A DNA stretch of 20,994 bases from a virus: IMG/VR virus record IMGVR_UViG_3300032397_002834, positions 1-20,994 of that record; one strand, given 5' to 3'. This document shows, piece by piece, positions 1 to 6,385 of this stretch; the stretch's first letter is position 1; each line of letters opens with the position of its first letter. The position numbers and the translations under genes were made by a program. Below the pieces are notes generated by a model. That model was given only the letters and a program-made list of their open reading frames with translations. It did not search any database and was not told where the DNA came from.

Positions 1-26
1 CAACGATCACAAATAAAAACCGGCAT
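1..26 (-). CDS. 5' end of a further early gene, truncated by the window edge
   Basis: An ATG at 26-24 on the minus strand lies 5 nt after a strong GAGGAGG ribosome binding site, 10 bp past the stop of the preceding gene in the same direction. Only eight codons are visible (MPVFICDR) before the window ends. It shows that the leftward operon continues beyond base 1. No function can be assigned. Confidence 0.6.
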
Positions 27-35
27 GGTTCCTCC

Positions 36-548
36 TCACTTCCCCGGCCAGATTTCCTGGCGGGCGGTGGTGCGGCAGCCGCAGGTGGCGCGGGGCTGCC
101 GGCACTTCGGGCAGGGCGCGGTGGCGCAGTCGGCCGCGTGGCGCTTGCCCGGCCTCCGGCCGCACCCCGGACAACAGACCTTCTCCGCCGGGAGCGTGGC
201 CGTGGGCCGGGTTTTCCTGGTCTCGCGCTCCTCGCGCAGCCGTTCTTTCATCCCATCAACGATCATCCGGTCGCTGAGATATTCCAGAAACCAACCCTCG
301 GAATCGTGGGCGTTGCAGTAGAGGTCATTTTCCGCCAGGTCTTTCGTCCCGCGGCCATAGTTCCAAGAGTTCCGCAACCGTTGTAAACTGCCGCTCGGCC
401 GAACCCGCATGGCATACCAGTTGCCGAACTCGCCCCCGATTCCCCGACTGACCACCACCGGGCACCCGGCCGGATCGAACCAACAGGAATCGATCGGCGC
501 ATAGTCCGCTCTCAGAACTGTTTTCAATTGGGATTTAGTGATTTTCAT
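36..548 (-). CDS. Cys-rich phage protein, paralogue of the preceding gene product
   Basis: The product has 170 residues. I chose the ATG at 548 because GGAGG precedes it at good spacing and it overlaps the stop of the upstream gene as ATGA; an in-frame ATG nine codons earlier has no such support. The first 85 residues align with the whole upstream product (545-832): both begin M(R)KIT-x-x-Q and share a GN(W/F)YA-x-(R/K)VxPSG(S/N)LxR motif. The C-terminal third adds a basic linker and a Cys cluster (CCPGCG, then CPKC and CGC) that looks like a zinc-binding module. The family was not recognised. Its place after the transposition genes suggests an accessory early function. Confidence 0.75.
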   Translation of the reverse strand: MKITKSQLKTVLRADYAPIDSCWFDPAGCPVVVSRGIGGEFGNWYAMRVRPSGSLQRLRNSWNYGRGTKDLAENDLYCNAHDSEGWFLEYLSDRMIVDGMKERLREERETRKTRPTATLPAEKVCCPGCGRRPGKRHAADCATAPCPKCRQPRATCGCRTTARQEIWPGK

Positions 549-832
549 AACTCCACCTCCAACAGGTCGAACCATTCCTTTTCCCAGCCCCGCTGCGTGG
601 CGTACTTGATGAGGGCGGGCCGGACCTCATCCGGCCGGCCGCCCTTGATCTCTTTAATCCGGGTGAGGTTGCCGGAAGGCTGGACCTTGACGGCGTAGAA
701 GTTCCCGTAGCCGGCCTCGGTTAATTGAGTGACGATCACGGGGAGCTGCTGGTCGTTGATCCAGACATCGGTGTCGAGGCCGTAGCCGGCCCGCTTGATC
801 TGGAACATTTGATTGCGGGTGATTTTCCTCAT
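545..832 (-). CDS. Small early protein, founder of a tandem pair
   Basis: A 95-residue protein starting at ATG 832, ten bases after the TAA of the MuB-like gene, with AAGGGGG as ribosome binding site. It contains the same KIT-x-x-Q start and YGNFYAVKVQPSGNLTR block as the next gene, but lacks that gene's Cys-rich tail. The aromatic and beta-rich sequence suggests a small globular fold. It overlaps its paralogue by 4 bp (ATGA), so the two are probably translated together, perhaps as subunits of one assembly (inference). No family was recognised. Confidence 0.75.
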   Translation of the reverse strand: MRKITRNQMFQIKRAGYGLDTDVWINDQQLPVIVTQLTEAGYGNFYAVKVQPSGNLTRIKEIKGGRPDEVRPALIKYATQRGWEKEWFDLLEVEL

Positions 833-842
833 GACCGCCCCC

Positions 843-2312
843 TTACTCCGCGACCTTGAGGTCCGTCACGGCGGTCTTGCCCATCTCCCGCGCGGCCTCG
901 GCCTCGCGCGTAAACATCGAAACACATTCTTCCTCGACCCAGGCCTGGTCGAGCTTGCCCGACTCGCCCTTGCGCGCCGCCCGCTCCAGCGCCCCGGCGG
1001 CAATATTCGCGGCCTCCTGGTAGGTGCGGGCGTGTTTGGCAATGGCTTTGAGCGCGCCCTCGGTGAAGATCTCATCGGGCGCGCCTCCGACCTGGCGGAT
1101 GCGGTGGCGGAGGTAGGCCGGGATGGCGTCCTGGGGATTGGGCATGGCGATCACCACCACCCGCTCCGAAACCTCGCGGTAGTCCTGGACGGCGGTGAGC
1201 ATCCGTTCGAGTTTCTTCTGGCCGCTCATCACGATGGCGATCATCCGGGAGAGCGGCGCCTGGGGGTCCCGAATCTCAAAAATATTTTTCAGGCTGGCCA
1301 CCGTCTCCGCATGCAGCCGGTGGGCCTCGTCGAGCACCAGCAGAACGAGCTGGCCGGCGCGCGTGAGGTTGATGAGAATCTCGGCCACCTGGCGGTAGAG
1401 CGCGCCATGGTCATTGGCCGGAGTCTCCTCCGAGTGCTGATTGACGATGTAGGTGCAGATTGATCGGATGGTGAGCTTGCCGACCTGGGCGGCCATCGGA
1501 CGCAGGACGACGATGTTGTGGTCCTGGAGGCACCGGTCGCAAAAGAGGTTGAGCAGGGTGGTCTTACCGTCGCCGATGTCGCCGGTGAGCGCTACCCAGT
1601 TCTGATTGGCGACCGCGAGCTTGAGGGTTTTGAGGACGTGGGCCGCGCCCCTGGATTCGAAGACCGCCTCCGGGCCGTTGGGTTCGAGGTTGAAGGGGTC
1701 GCTCTCCAGGCCGAAACGGGCGAGAATTTCATAGGACAGCAGTTTACGGTTGTGCATTTTCATCCTCCGGGGTGACTGCGTCACCTCAAAAATGTTGGCG
1801 GTGGGGAGGCCTTCGGCCTCCAGGGCGGCCACGAGGGCATCCTTCAGGGCGGTGATGCTGTCGTAACCCGAAAGCCGGTCGGCGGTGGGCCACTGTCCCA
1901 GGCTGGCAATGCGGTGCAGCGTGGTCAGTCCGATGCCGAGCCGGACGGCCAGGGACCGCAAACTGAGATGCGACCGCTCGACCACATCTGCGAGCACGAG
2001 TCTATTCAACGTCTCCTCCTTATCGAGCCGGCTCAGCCGGCGCTTGCGCGCTTTGATTTCCGAGCACAGCCCGGCGTAGGTCCGGCCGAGACGGAGCGCG
2101 ATCTCTGTCAGCGGTTTTCCCTGATTGCGCCCGTCCTGGACCATCTGCCATTCCGACTCCGACCAGCGCTGCCCGGAATTGGTCGCCCCCAGGGTCCGCT
2201 CGTACAGCCGGGTGAATGACGAGGGCGGGACGGGGGGCGGGATGAGGCGCAACGCGACGTTGGGCTTTACGTCGCGCGTCACGCGCCTCGCTGTTGCCGT
2301 GGATCGTTTCAT
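843..2312 (-). CDS. MuB/ExeA-type AAA+ ATPase, transposition target-DNA activator
   Basis: The product has 489 residues. Residues 190-450 form an AAA+ ATPase: Walker A GDIGDGKTT at 244-252, Walker B VLLVLDEAH at 323-331, a sensor-1-like segment AIVMSGQ at 359-365, and Arg 402/404 as finger candidates. Such ATPases (MuB, TniB/TnsC-like, ExeA domain) bind target DNA, recruit the transposase and give target immunity. The N-terminal 185 residues hold two HTH-like segments, a Myb/SANT-like one near 48-92 and a second at 115-142. MuB also has an N-terminal HTH, but this region is much longer than in the 312-residue MuB. The start at 2312 follows GGAGGAGG. It lies directly after the transposase gene. 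A possible internal start at 1757 is described separately. Confidence 0.9.
   Translation of the reverse strand: MKRSTATARRVTRDVKPNVALRLIPPPVPPSSFTRLYERTLGATNSGQRWSESEWQMVQDGRNQGKPLTEIALRLGRTYAGLCSEIKARKRRLSRLDKEETLNRLVLADVVERSHLSLRSLAVRLGIGLTTLHRIASLGQWPTADRLSGYDSITALKDALVAALEAEGLPTANIFEVTQSPRRMKMHNRKLLSYEILARFGLESDPFNLEPNGPEAVFESRGAAHVLKTLKLAVANQNWVALTGDIGDGKTTLLNLFCDRCLQDHNIVVLRPMAAQVGKLTIRSICTYIVNQHSEETPANDHGALYRQVAEILINLTRAGQLVLLVLDEAHRLHAETVASLKNIFEIRDPQAPLSRMIAIVMSGQKKLERMLTAVQDYREVSERVVVIAMPNPQDAIPAYLRHRIRQVGGAPDEIFTEGALKAIAKHARTYQEAANIAAGALERAARKGESGKLDQAWVEEECVSMFTREAEAAREMGKTAVTDLKVAE
912..1757 (-). other. Candidate internal translation start giving an ATPase-only isoform
   Basis: Within the MuB-like gene, the minus strand reads GGAGG then ATGAAAATG at about 1768-1755. 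M186 therefore sits 6 nt after an ideal Shine-Dalgarno sequence. Translation from 1757 to the stop at 843 would give a 304-residue protein starting MKMHNRK, close to MuB and ExeA in length and lacking the HTH segments. The stated left boundary covers the ATPase core only; the reading frame runs on to 843. A 15-bp palindrome (1771-1785) lies just upstream. Whether the start is used is inference. Confidence 0.4.
1771..1785. repeat. Short palindrome at the HTH/ATPase junction
   Basis: GGTGAC, three loop bases, then GTCACC gives a perfect 6-bp stem. It lies in the coding sequence at about residues 176-181 of the MuB-like protein, exactly between the HTH region and the ATPase domain and just upstream of the internal ribosome binding site. 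It may be structural or only chance. Confidence 0.4.
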
Positions 2313-2336
2313 GTTTCCTCCTCCTGATTGCAGTCC

Positions 2337-2357
2337 GGGCGGGTCGGAGACCCGCCC
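2337..2357. repeat. Perfect 9-bp-stem palindrome abutting the transposase stop codon
   Basis: GGGCGGGTC and GACCCGCCC flank a GGA loop. The right arm ends at 2357, and the TAG stop of the transposase gene (2360-2358, minus strand) follows without a gap. It lies in the 45-bp spacer before the MuB-like gene. There is no T-run on either side, so it is not a standard terminator; it could attenuate transcription, protect the RNA 3' end, or be a small repetitive element. Confidence 0.7.
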
Positions 2358-4013
2358 CTACATTTCGACCGCGTGGATCGCGGCCATTTCGCTCAGAACC
2401 TTTTCAACCTCGGCGCGGGTGGGCGACCCGCTGAGGCGACTCTTGAACTCGGCCGCGAGCTGCGGCGTGAGGCAACCGAAACCCCCGACCAGGCGGCGCA
2501 CCGCCAGGTCGAGCGCGTCGGAAATCGAAATCACCGGGTCGGCCGGGGCCTCGACCATCACCGGCTCGGTCTGCGGATTCCAGAAGCCGATGACGTTTTT
2601 GTTGTCGGCCAGGTGGTGTCCCCATTTGGAGGCGGCGTTGACGGCGGTCGCGGTGTCGATGCCGGCGATCCGGTCGAGGGTCTGTTCCACCCGGTTGGCC
2701 TTGGGCCAGTGGTAATGCTCGGCGGTGGAGAACTCTCGCCACTCGATGATCGGGGCTTCGTATTCGCGGCCCTGCCAGAGCACCGTGATCTTGTCCAGCT
2801 CGTAGCGGTTCCAGCGGATGGTGGCGTGGAGGTTGGCCATCTCATTGAAGGGCGCGACGTCGGGCAACTGGAGGTGGTTACCCATCAGGCGGTAACTCAA
2901 GTCGCCGGCGATCAGGCAGTCGGCCTCGTCGTAGAACAGCCGGTCCCAGAGTTCGCGGTCGGGGATGGTGCGGATGACGCCGGCATTGCTGATGTAGCGT
3001 TCGAGCGGACGCTCGCCGCCCAGGGCGCGCGAGGGCGTCAGGTTATAGCCGACGCTGAAGTCGAGCAGCATCAGGTTGAACCAGTTCAGGTCGAGCTTGT
3101 GCAGGCGGGTCGAATTTTGAATGTCCTGCGAGGTCAGGAAACTCCGCTCGATTTTCCCGTTCCAGTTCGGGTTTTTCTTCGCCGTCTCGTGTTCAATGCC
3201 GATGGCGCGCATCCAGCGCTGGCTCGGCTCGCACAGCACGCGGCCGTCGCCGTCCGTCCGGAAGTGTTCGGGCCGGCCGTGCAGTGGGAAGAACCACGGC
3301 CACGCCTCCTTCGATTTCATGGCGATGAACATGAACTCGTTAAAGCAGGTCGAGTTCATGAAGGGGAAGCCCCGGTAAAAAACCATCCCCGAGAAATCGT
3401 CCTTGACCCCGAAGATCCAAAGCATGCGGCCCTTGGGGTTGGTCAGCGGCTTGTTCTTGCGCACCTCATCGGGCGACTGGTAACCGAGGCCGCCTTTGTG
3501 GTCGATGTAGAACTGCCCGGCGAGCGTGGCATCCCACTGCCAGGTGTGGTTGGGGTGCGGCGCCCGGTAGCGGAAATGCACGGTGCGGTGGGGACGGACC
3601 ACGCCGTTTTTTTCCTCGCGCAGCGCGCGGAGCCGGGACGCGCCCGCGCCCAGGCGCTTGACGATCTCGCGGGTCATGGTGGCGTTGGAAAAGCGGTCGG
3701 CGGGGATATGGCCGTCGCGCTTCATAATCTCGACGCAGCGCTTTACGGTGTAGTTCTCCGACCAGATCAGCGCCATCGCCAGGTCAATGGTGGCGTCGGA
3801 AATCCCGAGCCGGCCCGCGCCGGCGTCGGCCCGGCGCTTGCGGGTCGCCCGGACGGACCGCGTGAGGCGGTTGATCGTTGAGATGGTCACCCCGTAATAA
3901 GCGGCGGTCTCTTTGGCGTAGAGGGCCATCATGGCCCCTCGCAGGCCCTTCGCGCCCTCGACGATCCGCGCCACTGATTCATCCCCCAGCTTCCGCATTG
4001 GCATGGGACTCAC
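2358..4013 (-). CDS. MuA-like DDE transposase
   Basis: A 551-residue DDE/RNase H-fold transposase. An N-terminal HTH-like segment lies at about 33-57 (AAYYGVTISTINRL). The catalytic core has D161 (in WQWDAT), D254 (in FRTDGDG) and E289 (in NGKIERSF), the last two separated by 34 residues, close to the classic D,D(35)E spacing. Residues 365-430 are rich in beta strand and Trp/Arg, fitting the beta-barrel that follows the core in MuA. It is shorter than Mu A (663 residues). It overlaps the preceding DUF3102-like gene by ATGA at 4010-4013, and the MuB-like partner follows, so the pair should carry out replicative transposition. The stop TAG abuts a palindrome. Confidence 0.93.
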   Translation of the reverse strand: MSPMPMRKLGDESVARIVEGAKGLRGAMMALYAKETAAYYGVTISTINRLTRSVRATRKRRADAGAGRLGISDATIDLAMALIWSENYTVKRCVEIMKRDGHIPADRFSNATMTREIVKRLGAGASRLRALREEKNGVVRPHRTVHFRYRAPHPNHTWQWDATLAGQFYIDHKGGLGYQSPDEVRKNKPLTNPKGRMLWIFGVKDDFSGMVFYRGFPFMNSTCFNEFMFIAMKSKEAWPWFFPLHGRPEHFRTDGDGRVLCEPSQRWMRAIGIEHETAKKNPNWNGKIERSFLTSQDIQNSTRLHKLDLNWFNLMLLDFSVGYNLTPSRALGGERPLERYISNAGVIRTIPDRELWDRLFYDEADCLIAGDLSYRLMGNHLQLPDVAPFNEMANLHATIRWNRYELDKITVLWQGREYEAPIIEWREFSTAEHYHWPKANRVEQTLDRIAGIDTATAVNAASKWGHHLADNKNVIGFWNPQTEPVMVEAPADPVISISDALDLAVRRLVGGFGCLTPQLAAEFKSRLSGSPTRAEVEKVLSEMAAIHAVEM

Positions 4014-4858
4014 TCCTCGTCGGTCGGTTCCGAGTCCTCGTCCGCGGCTGCGGGGGTGACGGGTTTGATGTTTTTCCGCGCGCGCGCCGAGGCCTCGCGC
4101 TTGCCCAGTTCGACGTCGCCATCGACGGGGTACAACTCGGGGTGGACGCGGCGGTCGAGTTTGGCGAACAGGGATTTCAGCGCAATCACCTCGCGCTCCA
4201 GCGCGTCGCGCTCGACCTCGGTCAGGTCGGGCATGGTGGCGATGGAGGCCAGGCCCATTCGCGCCATCGAGACGAAGCGTGAGAATTCTTCGCTGACCGT
4301 GCCCGCGCCCTCGCGTGCGGCCTTCAACTCGCTCTTGATCTTGCCGACCTGTTCCTCGCCCTTTTTCAGCCGGTCGCGGTATTTCCGCACCAGGTCGCGG
4401 AGCTTGTCCTCGGGCAGGGCGTCGAGGTCGTCAACCGAGTGCCGGTCGAGCGCGCCCTTTTCCTGCAGGGTTTTCAGTTTCGCCTCGGGCAGGCTGTAGA
4501 GGATCTCGGTTTTGCGAAGGCTCAGCTTCTCCATGTTCTTGTTGTCGCCCACCACCATCGCGGCATGGACGTAGCGGTAGGCGGTGGCGGTGCTGATGCC
4601 GATGGAGTCGAGCGCCTGCAGGAAGGCGCCGTGTTCCTCGTGGGCCTGGATGAGGATCAGCGCCCGGCCCGCCTCGATCGCGGAGAGCATCAGGTTCATC
4701 GAGCAGGTGCGGGCCTTTTCGACCAGGCGCTCGCGGTCGTAGGGCTGGCCGTCGCCGAAGCGTTTGAGCGCCTCGACCTTGTTGGTCTGCAGCCGGACCA
4801 TCTCGGCGCTCAGGCTCTTTTTCACGATGGCGGGTTTCTCAGTTGGGTTCGGTTTCAT
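4010..4858 (-). CDS. DUF3102-like DNA-binding accessory protein
   Basis: A 282-residue, highly charged protein. Residues 58-100 (AIEAGRALILIQAHEEHGAFLQ, followed by GISTATAYRYVHAA) match the pattern of DUF3102-type domains, which pair a helix with an HTH and are common in phages and mobile elements. A coiled coil follows at about 150-190, then an acidic and Lys-rich tail (residues 245-282). The gene overlaps the upstream winged-helix gene by 20 bp and the transposase by 4 bp, so it belongs to the transposition operon. It may be a transposition or replication accessory factor comparable in position to early Mu genes (inference). Confidence 0.8.
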   Translation of the reverse strand: MKPNPTEKPAIVKKSLSAEMVRLQTNKVEALKRFGDGQPYDRERLVEKARTCSMNLMLSAIEAGRALILIQAHEEHGAFLQALDSIGISTATAYRYVHAAMVVGDNKNMEKLSLRKTEILYSLPEAKLKTLQEKGALDRHSVDDLDALPEDKLRDLVRKYRDRLKKGEEQVGKIKSELKAAREGAGTVSEEFSRFVSMARMGLASIATMPDLTEVERDALEREVIALKSLFAKLDRRVHPELYPVDGDVELGKREASARARKNIKPVTPAAADEDSEPTDEE

Positions 4859-5216
4859 CTGGGTCCTCCTCCAAAAGTTCTGTGTCGGACGCCGATGGCT
4901 CGGCGTCGATCAGCAGTAGTGAGTCAAGGTCGCCGCTGGCGAGGGCCTTGACCTGGTCGGCCTCGCGCTCGATGCGGCTGCGCATGCGGTTGAGCTGGCG
5001 CATCCACATCACCTGGGGCATCCAGTCGAGGGTGTAAAACCCCCGGTCGGCCACGATCCAGCGCCGGTCGAGAAGGGTTTTCAATGTGCGGGCGAGAGTG
5101 GCGCGAGAAGTGCGTTCATCACCCTCGCCGACCAACTCGGCTTCCAGGTCGCGGGCGTTCCGTCCGCCGTCCGCCAGCGACTCCATCACCGCCAGGGCGA
5201 CGTCAAGCCGGTCCAT
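4839..5216 (-). CDS. Winged-helix early protein
   Basis: A 125-residue protein starting MDRLDVALAVMESLADGG. Residues 1-65 have the spacing of a winged helix: helix, ARDLEAEL, a recognition helix RATLARTLKTLLDRRWI, then a short wing VADRGFYTL. A basic helix with IEREADQV follows, and the last 30 residues are acidic. I chose ATG 5216 because an in-frame upstream extension to 5435 is low-complexity translation of the neighbouring gene. No strong ribosome binding site precedes it, and it overlaps the end of the upstream gene by 14 bp, so reinitiation is likely. A regulatory or DNA-binding role in the early operon is inferred. Confidence 0.7.
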   Translation of the reverse strand: MDRLDVALAVMESLADGGRNARDLEAELVGEGDERTSRATLARTLKTLLDRRWIVADRGFYTLDWMPQVMWMRQLNRMRSRIEREADQVKALASGDLDSLLLIDAEPSASDTELLEEDPDETEPN

Positions 5217-5445
5217 GACTGGACCCCCGGGAAGAGGAGCTAGAAGCAAGGAGCAAGGAGCAAGGGCGAAGAGGCCGGACGCCGCGGGCGAGATGGAGCC
5301 GGGCCGCCAGGCGGCGAAAACTTTTGCGGGCGCGCAGCGCCCAGGCGGGCGGCTGCCGGTAGTGCCGCTCGCGCTCCTCCAGGTCGAGCTTCTTCCCGGC
5401 TGCGCGGGCGAGGCGGTCAACGTCGGAGAAGTCACGCTTAGGCAT
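5203..5445 (-). CDS. Small basic protein with repeat-encoded C terminus
   Basis: An 80-residue, Arg-rich protein (MPKRDFSDVDRLARAAGKKL...). The ATG at 5445 follows GGGAGG at good spacing; both belong to a 27-bp direct repeat that also begins the upstream microgene. Residues 1-55 look like an ordinary helical protein, while the last 20 (PCSLLLASSSSS...) are encoded by a 7-bp repeat tract and a Ser-rich extension. That suggests the original end was replaced by insertion of the repeat. It overlaps neighbours on both sides. No family was recognised. Confidence 0.6.
   Translation of the reverse strand: MPKRDFSDVDRLARAAGKKLDLEERERHYRQPPAWALRARKSFRRLAARLHLARGVRPLRPCSLLLASSSSSRGSSHGPA
5241..5266. 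repeat. 7-bp tandem repeat tract (AAGGAGC)n
   Basis: On the plus strand the tract reads TAGAAGC, then AAGGAGC twice, then AAGGG. It lies inside the 3' part of the 80-residue gene (minus strand), where it encodes the Ser/Leu-rich tail. The same heptamer recurs at 14603-14627 inside the portal fusion gene. Confidence 0.75.
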
Positions 5446-5578
5446 GACCGGCCTCCCTTCTAATCAGCGGGAGGCAGGGCTGAAGAGATCGCCGAATGAG
5501 GTCATAAATGCAGATATCGGCCAAAAACTCAGCCATTGCTTCTTCGGGTGTGTAGAAGCGCTCTTCGTCTTTAAACAT
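5438..5578 (-). CDS. 46-residue microprotein
   Basis: ATG 5578 to TAA 5438 encodes MFKDEERFYTPEEAMAEFLA followed by 26 more residues ending LIRREAGHA. GGGAGG lies upstream at good spacing, within the 27-bp repeat. It overlaps the genes on either side by exactly 8 bp each. The acidic N-terminal helix and the exact fit between two genes argue for a real microgene. Its last nine codons coincide with the ribosome binding site and start of the next gene. The function is unknown. Confidence 0.6.
   Translation of the reverse strand: MFKDEERFYTPEEAMAEFLADICIYDLIRRSLQPCLPLIRREAGHA
5443..5469. repeat. 27-bp direct repeat, copy 1 (gene-coupling cassette)
   Basis: This is identical to 5576-5602. On the minus strand it provides the C-terminal codons LIRREAGH of one gene and, in another frame, the GGGAGG ribosome binding site and ATG of the next gene. 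Confidence 0.9.
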
Positions 5579-5939
5579 GACCGGCCTCCCTTCTAATCAG
5601 CGCCAGGCGTTCGACCAAATATTTCCTCCGGCCGCAGTTATCCGTCCAGTCGCCGTCGCAGTGGTTCTCCGAGCAGAATACGCAGGTGGCGTTTCCGGGA
5701 ATGATGGTCTTGCGCATCTGCGGCTTTTTATAGCCGCGTTTCAGGCTCCGGCGGGTGAGGCAGCGACCGGCGGTGCGGCCGGGGGTGTAGTCGATGGCGA
5801 TGCGGCCGGGATAGGAGCAGGCGGTCGATTTACCCAGGCATTTATTTTTGGCAAACCGACAACCCGGACAACCGAGCATCTCCTGAATCTCGCCCCAGGG
5901 GGTGTCACCCCGGGGGGCGCGGCCCTTGACCGGTTCCAT
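5571..5939 (-). CDS. Cys-rich, probably zinc-binding early protein
   Basis: A 122-residue protein beginning MEPVKGRAPRGDTPWGEIQE. I chose ATG 5939 because it overlaps the stop of the DUF3850 gene as TAATG; the open frame further upstream is a shadow. Two Cys groups are visible: CPGCRFAKNKC near residues 20-40, and CVFCSENHCDGDWTDNC near 85-105. They suggest two zinc sites or a metal cluster. The protein ends ALIRREAGHV, encoded by the first-used copy of the 27-bp repeat. A GGGGTG/CACCCC palindrome (5899-5911) lies near its 5' end. The family was not recognised. Confidence 0.65.
   Translation of the reverse strand: MEPVKGRAPRGDTPWGEIQEMLGCPGCRFAKNKCLGKSTACSYPGRIAIDYTPGRTAGRCLTRRSLKRGYKKPQMRKTIIPGNATCVFCSENHCDGDWTDNCGRRKYLVERLALIRREAGHV
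5576..5602. repeat. 27-bp direct repeat, copy 2 (gene-coupling cassette)
   Basis: This is identical to 5443-5469, 133 bp away. It supplies the end of the Cys-rich gene and the ribosome binding site plus ATG of the 46-residue microgene. Confidence 0.9.
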
Positions 5940-6358
5940 TACTCCGCCTCTTCCTGGCCGGGGTAATTGTCTTCCGCCCGATAACTCGGTTTGGCGGGCG
6001 GCGGCTGCGGCTGCGGCTGCGCGGTGTGGAAATACTTGACGTTGATGCCGAGCACGCAGAGGTCGGCGGGCAGGCCCCATTTTTCCGGCGGGGTGAGGTG
6101 GATGATCTCGGCGCGGCAGGCGTTGCCGGAATACTGCCCGGTGGTCGGGTCCCACTCGCGCAAAATCACGGTGTCGCCGACCTGGTAGTCTCGGTCCGCG
6201 CGCCGGATTTCGTAACGCTTGGTGAAGTTCTTGAGCATGACGAACTCCGACGGCCAGATTTTCAGTTCGTGGATGCGCTCGCCGCCGGGGCCGGACTGCG
6301 CCGGCAGGCGTGACGCCTGCACCCCATGGACCGCGCATTGTTCCCGTTTCTCGTCCAT
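5939..6358 (-). CDS. DUF3850 (ASCH/PUA-like) protein
   Basis: A 139-residue protein. Residues 31-105 carry the DUF3850 pattern: HELKIWPSEF, then KRYEIRRADRDYQVGDTVIL, REWDPTTGQYSG and a C-terminal LGI. DUF3850 belongs to the ASCH/PUA-like group, thought to bind RNA or modified bases, and is frequent in phages. The Pro/Gln tail (TAQPQPQPPPAKP) is probably disordered. ATG 6358 follows AGGAGG by 8 nt. The first 30 residues are non-conserved, and part of them is encoded by a perfect palindrome (6304-6320), suggesting an insertion into the 5' end. A role in RNA control or in protection of modified DNA would be inference. Confidence 0.85.
   Translation of the reverse strand: MDEKREQCAVHGVQASRLPAQSGPGGERIHELKIWPSEFVMLKNFTKRYEIRRADRDYQVGDTVILREWDPTTGQYSGNACRAEIIHLTPPEKWGLPADLCVLGINVKYFHTAQPQPQPPPAKPSYRAEDNYPGQEEAE
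6304..6320. repeat. CGT-G-ACG palindrome, member 1
   Basis: GCAGGCGT, a central G, then ACGCCTGC gives a perfect 8-bp stem, followed by ACCCC. It is read in frame in the DUF3850 gene (minus strand). It belongs to the family at 9569, 9798, 10290 and 18336. Confidence 0.8.
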
Positions 6359-6385
6359 CGTTTTTTCCTCCTGTGGTTGCGAGCG

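Noticed and set aside
2328-3881. 517-codon plus-strand frame opposite the transposase
   Set aside because: It has the same antisense-shadow pattern. The minus-strand product has clear DDE motifs and operon context.
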